From: Lewinellaceae bacterium
GTDB lineage: Bacteria > Bacteroidota > Bacteroidia > Chitinophagales > Saprospiraceae
Length of the DNA stretch: 55,269 nt
Reading direction: 5' to 3'
Assembly: GCA_020636445.1 (NCBI GenBank)
Contig: JACJXV010000027.1
Coordinates: 1-55,269, forward strand
Shown: one piece after another, positions 49,864 to 55,269 of the stretch
Layout: each line of letters opens with the position of its first letter
How positions within the stretch are numbered: the first letter of the stretch is position 1
Made by a program: the position numbers and the translations under genes
The notes under the pieces: generated by a model
Databases searched by the model: none
What the model was told of the DNA's origin: nothing
The model's input: the letters and a program-made list of their open reading frames with translations, nothing else

Positions 49864-50949
49864 ATGGATATGCCTAATGGGATGGATAAAAAGCTTGAGT
49901 TCGGAAGTAAGAAATATTTACAGCTGAGTAAGCTATTAAGCCTGATTGACACCTTCAAAGGAGCATGGCAAGAAATAGAACACAAAGAGGCAAGATACTT
50001 AAAAGAGCTACGTCAAATGGCCACGGTGGCCAGTGTTGGCTCCTCCACACGAATCGAGGGAGCAAAGATGACCGATGCAGAAATTGGCAAACTACTGAAG
50101 TCAGTAAAAATCAACAAACTTGAAAGGCGGGATGAACAAGAAGTAGTAGGCTATTATGATGCTTTACAAGTCATTTTAGAGAACTACCAAGACATAGAAT
50201 TGAGTGAACGATACATCCATCAGCTGCATGGGATCTTGTTGAAGCACAGCAATAAAGATCAAGCCCATAAAGGAGGATATAAGCAGCTATCGAATAAGGT
50301 TGTTGCGAACTATCCAGACGGCACACAAAAGGTCATATTTAATACAACAGAGCCACACTTAACCCAAGGAGAAATCCAGCAATTATTGGCCTGGACAACT
50401 GGAGCAATTAAGGCGGAAGAAATCCATCCACTAATTATTGTCGGGGCGTTTGTTTATGAGTTTTTATCAATACACCCTTATCAAGACGGTAATGGTAGAT
50501 TATCGAGATTATTAACGACACTGTTATTGATACAACAGGGCTATGCCTTTGTCCAGTACATCTCTTTTGAGCATGTAATAGAGCTAAGAAAAGATGAATA
50601 CTACAAAGCTTTAATGCATGGGCAAATGAAAAGATATACAGACGATGAAAAGATCGATGAATGGTTGACTTTTTTCTTGGGATGCATGATTGATCTAACG
50701 AAAAGATTAGAGCAAAAATACTTGACTTACAGTAAGATCAAATTAGAACTCAATGAACGTCAAAAATCAATATTAGCTTTTATCAAGCAGGAGAAAACGA
50801 CCAAAGTCGGAGCGATAGAAAAAGCTTTGTCAGGTGAGTCAAGAAATACGATCAAGAAAGACTTAAGTTATCTTTTAAAAGAAGGGTTAATATTGAGAAC
50901 AGGATCAGGTCGAGGCGTTCAGTATCATCATGTTGATGAAGAAGAATAG
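49864..50949 (+). CDS. Fic-family protein with N-terminal inhibitory helix and C-terminal winged helix
   Basis: 361 residues. Inhibitory motif S61-x3-E65-G66 in SSTRIEGAKMTD; a Fic_N-like part follows. The Fic core is H204-P-Y-Q-D208-G-N-G-R212-L-S-R215 with the flap region before it. A winged HTH covers about 295-355 (LNERQKSILAFIKQ, TIKKDLSYLLKEGLIL). It transfers AMP to a protein hydroxyl in the cytoplasm when the inhibitory helix is displaced. Its A+T-rich composition differs from the neighbours, and it is flanked by direct repeats, pointing to horizontal transfer. Start at 49864; ATGs at 49870 and 49882 are also possible. Confidence 0.93.
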   Translation: MDMPNGMDKKLEFGSKKYLQLSKLLSLIDTFKGAWQEIEHKEARYLKELRQMATVASVGSSTRIEGAKMTDAEIGKLLKSVKINKLERRDEQEVVGYYDALQVILENYQDIELSERYIHQLHGILLKHSNKDQAHKGGYKQLSNKVVANYPDGTQKVIFNTTEPHLTQGEIQQLLAWTTGAIKAEEIHPLIIVGAFVYEFLSIHPYQDGNGRLSRLLTTLLLIQQGYAFVQYISFEHVIELRKDEYYKALMHGQMKRYTDDEKIDEWLTFFLGCMIDLTKRLEQKYLTYSKIKLELNERQKSILAFIKQEKTTKVGAIEKALSGESRNTIKKDLSYLLKEGLILRTGSGRGVQYHHVDEEE

Positions 50950-51310
50950 ATTGTAATAACCACGACTTGATCTGACGTTTCCCCAGCTACCGGTGGGTTA
51001 ATGGCGCAATAAAACGGAGCAGCAGAAGCAGTAATTTCGGGCCAACTAGCTCCGTGGCGGGTAGCTCGCTGCCCACCTAATCTGTACAAATCTGCATAAT
51101 CCGTGGTGTAAAGTCCTCCAGACTGCCCACTTTTGCCTGCTCACCGCTCACCCAATCGGTGAAAATCTGTGTAATCGGTGGTGAAAATGCACGCAAGCCC
51201 TGCTCTTCGCTCAACAAATCAGGAGTAAAAAAAAACACCTATTTTGGGTACGAAACGTGAGTAGTCACTGCCGGAGTTCACTGGATTCAACCCCCTCAAA
51301 ACACCTGCCG
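50950..51310. other. Spacer after the Fic gene (361 bases)
   Basis: It holds the diverged (51078-51113) and exact (51161-51187) copies of the repeat seen left of the Fic gene, each close to a CTGCTCACC-type heptad tract (51136-51152). Nothing else was recognised. Confidence 0.6.
51161..51187 (+). repeat. Right copy of 27-base direct repeat flanking the Fic gene
   Basis: Exact match to 49591-49617 in the same orientation, 1.57 kb apart. Confidence 0.9.
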
Positions 51311-51826
51311 ATGTTACAAACAGAACGCCTTTTGCTACGCCCTTTCCAGGAAGCTGATGCGCCGCACTTTTTTGCCCTCAATAACGATCCCGAGGTTGTT
51401 CGGTATACTGGTGATGATCCTTTTCCCGACGAGGCGGCTGCCCGGGAATTCCTGCGGAATTACGATCCCTATTTCCGGTTTGGGTATGGCCGGCTGGCCG
51501 TTCTGGAACGAAGCACCGGGGACTATTTAGGCTGGTGTGGGTTAAAGTATGATCCAGATTTGGCGGAAACGGACCTGGGGTTTCGCTTCAAGCGTTCGGC
51601 CTGGAACCGGGGTTTTGCCACCGAAGCGGCGTTGGTTTGTTTACAACAAGGCTTTACTGAATTCGACCTCGACCTGATTGTCGGGCGGGTGATGGCGGAT
51701 AACAAAGCGTCGATTCGCGTACTGGAAAAAGTAGGGATGACCTTTTGGAAACCTTTTGAATTTGCGCGGCATCCAGGGCTGTATTACCGCTTGTTTCGCG
51801 AAGATTGGGCTAGTACTAAATCGTAA
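51311..51826 (+). CDS. GNAT-family N-acetyltransferase, RimJ/RimL-like
   Basis: 171 residues from the ATG at 51311, which starts with the family's usual MLQTERLLLRPFQEADAPHF; the frame is open to a GTG at 51257. Motif A region is LGFRFKRSAWNRGFATEAAL, and the closing motif is RVMADNKASIRVLEKVGMTF. It probably acetylates an amino group of a protein or small molecule using acetyl-CoA. The last 11 bases overlap the end of the convergent Nudix regulator. Confidence 0.92.
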   Translation: MLQTERLLLRPFQEADAPHFFALNNDPEVVRYTGDDPFPDEAAAREFLRNYDPYFRFGYGRLAVLERSTGDYLGWCGLKYDPDLAETDLGFRFKRSAWNRGFATEAALVCLQQGFTEFDLDLIVGRVMADNKASIRVLEKVGMTFWKPFEFARHPGLYYRLFREDWASTKS

Positions 51827-52514
51827 AATCAAATCCTTCCTGTACCTGCCGGTCGTACTGGTCGCGGTCAAACCGATAATAATGGGCTCCTTTCTTGGAA
51901 CTGGCCCGGTCTTTTTCCGCCAATTTTTCCAGGATCCCCATGGCGAGAATTTTTTTGCGAAAATTACCCTGATCCACCTCTCTTTGTAAGATCGCCTCAT
52001 AAAAGCTGCGCAGTTGCGGAATGGTAAATTTCTCAGGCAGTAATTCAAATCCCAGGGGTTGGTAGCGGGCTTTGCGCCGCAATTTATCCAACCCTGCAAC
52101 CACCATCGCCTCATGATCAAGTATGAGCGGGGGCCTCTGATCAACCGGAAACCAGGAAGCCTGGTGCAAGGCCAGTAAATCTGCATCTTCCTCCTGGATG
52201 CGAACCAATGCATAGTAAGCGATGGAAATCACCCGTCCGCCGGGATCCCGGTTTACGGAGCTGAAAACCCCTAATTCTTCCTGGAAAATATGACTCAGGC
52301 CAGTGGCTTCCTCCAGAATGCGACTGGTAGCTTCCTCCACACTTTCATCGCGCTGCACAAAACTGCCAATCAAGGACCACGCGCCTGCAAAAGGTTCGAC
52401 ACGACGCTTGAACAAGAGGAGTTTAAGCCCCTCAGGGGTGTACCCAAAAATAATGCAATCAACAGCTAAGAGCAGTGGGTCAGCATTTTCGTAAAAAGCA
52501 GAATTAAGGGACAT
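51816..52514 (-). CDS. NrtR/AraR-type Nudix-HTH transcription regulator, probable galactose regulator
   Basis: 232 residues. N-terminal Nudix domain with a degenerate box (residues 51-73): E57, then RILEEATGL, where hydrolases have REUXEExGU, so enzymatic activity is doubtful. The C-terminal about 75 residues are the winged helix of the family (FTIPQLRSFYEAILQREVDQ, FRKKILAMGILEKLAE). In Bacteroidota relatives such as AraR bind a sugar or nucleotide and control sugar use. It is divergent from galK-galT with palindromes between, so control of galactose genes is likely. Convergent overlap with the GNAT gene by 11 bases. Confidence 0.85.
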   Translation of the reverse strand: MSLNSAFYENADPLLLAVDCIIFGYTPEGLKLLLFKRRVEPFAGAWSLIGSFVQRDESVEEATSRILEEATGLSHIFQEELGVFSSVNRDPGGRVISIAYYALVRIQEEDADLLALHQASWFPVDQRPPLILDHEAMVVAGLDKLRRKARYQPLGFELLPEKFTIPQLRSFYEAILQREVDQGNFRKKILAMGILEKLAEKDRASSKKGAHYYRFDRDQYDRQVQEGFDFTI

Positions 52515-52549
52515 ACCAGCGGTACTTCTTTGGATGGATGCTGGAAGGT

Positions 52550-52616
52550 ACCACTTTTTTTAAAATAAAAGTAAAAAGTACTTTTAAATAATAAAAGTGT
52601 TTTGTACTTTTATTAT
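52550..52616. promoter_or_regulatory. Operator cluster between regulator and galK
   Basis: ATAATAAAAGT (52588-52598) and ACTTTTATTAT (52606-52616) are perfect 11-base arms around a 7-base spacer. Just before, AAAAGTACTTTT (52574-52585) is a perfect palindrome, and ACTTTTTT (about 52552) faces AAAAGT (52567-52572). All use the half-site AAAAGT/ACTTTT, so at least three sites are stacked within 67 bases. Confidence 0.65.
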
Positions 52617-52762
52617 GGACTTGAAAAATGCCCTTTGACAAAGGGAAAAAGTTTATTATTGATAAAGCGCCAAGGAGTTGACGGGGTCGGCTTACCTGGC
52701 CCAAAGGAGATACGTAAAGGCAACCTGGTGGTTGTTGTTTTTTCAACACTCAACGCATTTTT

Positions 52763-53881
52763 ATGATCAAGGAAGTGACTGCCCAGGCACCAGGGCGCAT
52801 TAACATCATCGGTGAGCACACGGATTACAATTTGGGGTTTGTGCTGCCGGCAGCCATCAACAAATTCACCACGGTTACTCTTCGCCCGAGTGAAGACCCC
52901 AATCTGTGTACGATCACCGCGCTCGACCTTGGGGAGACAGCGACCTTTGATCTTCGTGATCCCAAACCAATGGAACCCGGTTGGGTGAATTACATCATGG
53001 GCGTTGCGGCTGAATTGCAAAAATCGGGAGCCCAATTTCCCGGATTTACGGCCTCGTTCAGCGGCACAATTCCCATTGGCGGCGGGATGAGCTCTTCTGC
53101 GGCGCTGGAATGTAGTGTTGCCGTTGGGTTGAATACCTTGTTTGATCTGCAGTTGCCAATGGATACGATGATGTATGCAGCGCAGATGGCGGAGCACAAC
53201 TTTGTTGGAACCAAGTGCGGCATTATGGATATGTTCGCCAGTATGCATGGAAAAACGAAGCAGGCGATGCTGCTTGATTGTCGTTCCATGGAGTATGAAT
53301 ACTTTCCCATCGACCTGGGGGATTACCAGTTGCTTTTGCTTAATACGAATGTATCGCACTCGCTGGCCGGCTCGGCCTACAACGAGCGGCGGGCGGCCTG
53401 TGAAAAAGGCGCAGCAATTGTTCAGCAAAAATTCCCGGAGGTAACCAGTTTGCGGGACGTAACCCTCTCAATGCTTGAAGCCTGTAAGGACGTACTCGAC
53501 CCTTTGGTAGCCCAGCGTTGTCGGTATGTGGTAGCGGAGAATGACCGGGTACTGGCAGCTACACGCGCTTTGAGCACGGGTGATCATGTACAACTGGGAA
53601 AACTCCTGTACGAAACCCATGCGGGGTTGCAGCATGAATACGAAGTAAGTTGCCCGGAACTTGATTTCCTGGTAGCGTTTACTCAACAGCGCCCGCAGGT
53701 ATTGGGGGCCCGTATGATGGGCGGCGGCTTTGGCGGTTGTACCCTCAATATTGTGCATAAAGCAGCCGTGACGGAGCTCATCGATGAGGCCTCGGCAGCA
53801 TACCGGGAGGCTTTTGGTCGGGATCTTACGCCTTATGAGGTGGACATTGCGGAAGGAGCGAAAGTATTAAGCGTTAGCTAA
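52763..53881 (+). CDS. galK: Galactokinase
   Basis: 372 residues. GHMP-kinase motifs: galactokinase signature GRINIIGEHTDYN (11-23), ATP loop PIGGGMSSSAALE (104-116), and the third motif MMGGGFGGCTLN near residue 319. The N-terminus is about 10-15 residues shorter than E. coli GalK before the signature, as usual in the group. It phosphorylates galactose to Gal-1-P in the cytoplasm. The leader holds a hairpin CCCTTT-GAC-AAAGGG (52630-52644). galT follows 81 bases later. Confidence 0.96.
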   Translation: MIKEVTAQAPGRINIIGEHTDYNLGFVLPAAINKFTTVTLRPSEDPNLCTITALDLGETATFDLRDPKPMEPGWVNYIMGVAAELQKSGAQFPGFTASFSGTIPIGGGMSSSAALECSVAVGLNTLFDLQLPMDTMMYAAQMAEHNFVGTKCGIMDMFASMHGKTKQAMLLDCRSMEYEYFPIDLGDYQLLLLNTNVSHSLAGSAYNERRAACEKGAAIVQQKFPEVTSLRDVTLSMLEACKDVLDPLVAQRCRYVVAENDRVLAATRALSTGDHVQLGKLLYETHAGLQHEYEVSCPELDFLVAFTQQRPQVLGARMMGGGFGGCTLNIVHKAAVTELIDEASAAYREAFGRDLTPYEVDIAEGAKVLSVS

Positions 53882-53962
53882 AAAAGTACCCCAGATCGTT
53901 GCTTAAGGAGGGTTGCGTAATGTGCCTTCTTTGCATTATTGGACGCATAAAAATTAGGACTC

Positions 53963-55000
53963 ATGTTGGATATGCACCAAAATTCTCACCGACGGCTGAA
54001 TCCACTTACGGGCGAATGGGTATTGGTTTCTCCGCACCGGACAAAGCGGCCCTGGCAGGGGAAAGTGGAATCATTGCCAGCGGATAACCGGCCGGTTTAT
54101 GATCCCGAGTGTTATCTATGCCCGGGAAATACCCGCAGTGGGGGAGCGCAGAATACCGCCTACACCGATGTATATGTGTTCACCAATGATTTTGCAGCCT
54201 TGTCGGCCGGGGCTGACCCGGAACGCATGGAGGATGGCCTTTTGGTAGCGGAAGGTGAACCGGGCATTTGCCGGGTAATCTGTTTCTCTCCGGATCATAG
54301 CCTTACCTTACCGCGCATGAGCCTGGAGGCCGTAGAACGCGTGATCGATGTTTGGCAAGCCGAATACACCACCCTGGGGAGTCACCCGGGGGTCAACCAC
54401 GTACAGATATTTGAGAATAAAGGGTCGATCATGGGGTGCTCCAATCCGCACCCCCACGGCCAGATCTGGGCTCAGGGGTCTGTTCCCAACGAGGTTCAAA
54501 AAAAGACGGACCGGCAAAATGCTTACTTCAACCGCATGGGCAGTACCCTCCTGGTGGATTATCTCGAACAAGAGCTGGCTAGCCAGGAACGAATTGTACT
54601 CGAAGGGGATCACTTTGTGGCCTTGGTTCCTTTCTGGGCAGTCTGGCCTTATGAAACGATGCTTATCCCCCGGCGGCCCATGGCTACTATCCTGGGGCTG
54701 ACGCAAGCTGAGAAACGCGATTTTGCCGCTACGTTGCGGCGGTTAACCATTCGCTACGACAACCTGTTTTCTACGTCGTTTCCGTACTCGGCAGGTATCC
54801 ACCAGGCACCTACGGATGGCCAGGAGCACCTGGCCTGGCATTGGCACATGAGTTTTTACCCGCCGCTTCTGCGCTCCGCAACGGTGAAAAAATTTATGGT
54901 GGGTTACGAAATGTTTGCCGAGCCGCAGCGGGATATTACGCCGGAGATGGCAGCTGCGCAATTGCGGGCGCTATCCGAAATCCATTATGTGGAGGCTTGA
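53963..55000 (+). CDS. galT: Galactose-1-phosphate uridylyltransferase
   Basis: 345 residues. HxH site in CSNPHPHGQIW with nucleophile H165 (H163-P-H165-G-Q167). Zinc ligands C50/C53 in PECYLCPGN. N-terminal RLNPLTGEWVLVSPHRTKRP and C-terminal HWHMSFYPPLLR are conserved. It exchanges UMP between UDP-glucose and Gal-1-P in the Leloir pathway. In an operon with galK; galE and galM are not seen in the window. Confidence 0.96.
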   Translation: MLDMHQNSHRRLNPLTGEWVLVSPHRTKRPWQGKVESLPADNRPVYDPECYLCPGNTRSGGAQNTAYTDVYVFTNDFAALSAGADPERMEDGLLVAEGEPGICRVICFSPDHSLTLPRMSLEAVERVIDVWQAEYTTLGSHPGVNHVQIFENKGSIMGCSNPHPHGQIWAQGSVPNEVQKKTDRQNAYFNRMGSTLLVDYLEQELASQERIVLEGDHFVALVPFWAVWPYETMLIPRRPMATILGLTQAEKRDFAATLRRLTIRYDNLFSTSFPYSAGIHQAPTDGQEHLAWHWHMSFYPPLLRSATVKKFMVGYEMFAEPQRDITPEMAAAQLRALSEIHYVEA

Positions 55001-55169
55001 TAAGCGACTGGTGGTTTGGCCTGATTAGCTGGCTCCGGGTGGGCCGCCACTACCCGTTATTTGTTCGATTTAAAACAGCGCACACTTCCTTTCAGCGGTC
55101 TGAAGACCGGCCAATACGCCGCCTGGAATCGAAAGATTCCTGCGAACAGCTTTCTTTTTTAGAGTAACC

Positions 55170-55269
55170 TCACTGCTCACTGCTCACTCCCCCCAGCACC
55201 TCCTGCATTTTTCGATTATAGACATCGAAATAGAGCAGATTGTTATGGCTGCCTTCGGGAATGGTATAA
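55170..55269 (-). CDS. C-terminus of an alpha/beta-hydrolase-like gene, cut by window edge
   Basis: The minus-strand frame entering from the window end encodes YTIPEGSHNNLLYFDVYNRK and about a dozen more residues, ending at a TGA (55172-55170). The 'IP.G.HNNL..F..Y...' pattern is the catalytic-His region near the end of alpha/beta hydrolases of Bacteroidota. The last residues are encoded by a CACTGCT heptad repeat, so the end of the protein may have changed by repeat growth. Confidence 0.55.
   Translation of the reverse strand, partial: YTIPEGSHNNLLYFDVYNRKMQEVLGGVSSEQ

Noticed and set aside
49864..50949. Fic/Phd (Doc-type) toxin-antitoxin pair
   Set aside because: There is no small antitoxin gene beside it, and the inhibitory S-x3-E-G helix is inside the protein (class II).

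Overview
The window looks like chromosomal DNA of a member of the Bacteroidota, most likely a Saprospiria/Lewinella-type gliding or polymer-degrading bacterium. The evidence is two secreted proteins with type IX secretion (T9SS) C-terminal sorting domains, a pectinesterase of CE8 type, LytS/LytR-type two-component genes, ECF sigma genes paired with membrane partners, many secreted proteins whose signal peptides end in A-Q, promoters of the TAnnTTTG (-7) type, and mostly absent Shine-Dalgarno sequences. The genus is an inference; no rRNA is present.

Layout. 1-4101: leucine-rich-repeat protein (cut by the window edge), membrane MutS-like ATPase, ScfR/RamB-like regulator with a palindrome upstream. 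4196-9694: secreted dipeptidyl peptidase IV, smpB, a secreted two-repeat protein, a serine hydrolase with a strong terminator. 10064-13591: LytS/LytR two-component pair, DUF547 lipoprotein, alpha/beta hydrolase. 13932-16017: ECF sigma factor overlapping a gene for one polypeptide that seems to join a cytoplasmic anti-sigma-like part, an inner-membrane helix, a periplasmic linker and an outer-membrane barrel. 16371-20372: topoisomerase IV/gyrase A subunit, nadR and a small membrane protein with a palindromic repeat leader. 20626-27329: M1 peptidase, a barrel protein, a T9SS cargo protein, DoxX-type membrane proteins. 27521-29401: IS4-family element next to a dense non-coding repeat array. 29629-40881: giant pectinesterase, DUF1572 protein, M1 peptidase fused to a probable barrel, small secreted protein, sialate-type O-acetylesterase. 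40891-49321: second ECF sigma factor with a membrane TPR partner, divergent from a PKD/barrel protein, a periplasmic TPR-CHAT (caspase-like) protein and a beta-lactamase-fold hydrolase. 49388-55269: tRNA-Thr(CGT), an AT-rich Fic gene between direct repeats, GNAT, a Nudix-type regulator divergent from galK-galT with palindromes between, and the end of a hydrolase gene.

How it works together. The secreted esterases and peptidases suit a life on polysaccharide and protein, with galactose entering through galK/galT under a local Nudix-HTH regulator. Two different envelope-to-sigma signalling loci are the most interesting biology: the single-chain sensor at 13932-16017, and the sigma/TPR/CHAT neighbourhood at 40891-49321, which resembles in parts (not in origin) the TPR-CHAT/sigma logic known from type III-E CRISPR loci. 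Intergenic DNA is unusually rich in short-period (7-8 bp) repeats, palindromic tandem repeats and TAAAC-headed modules. No CRISPR array, prophage or rRNA was seen.
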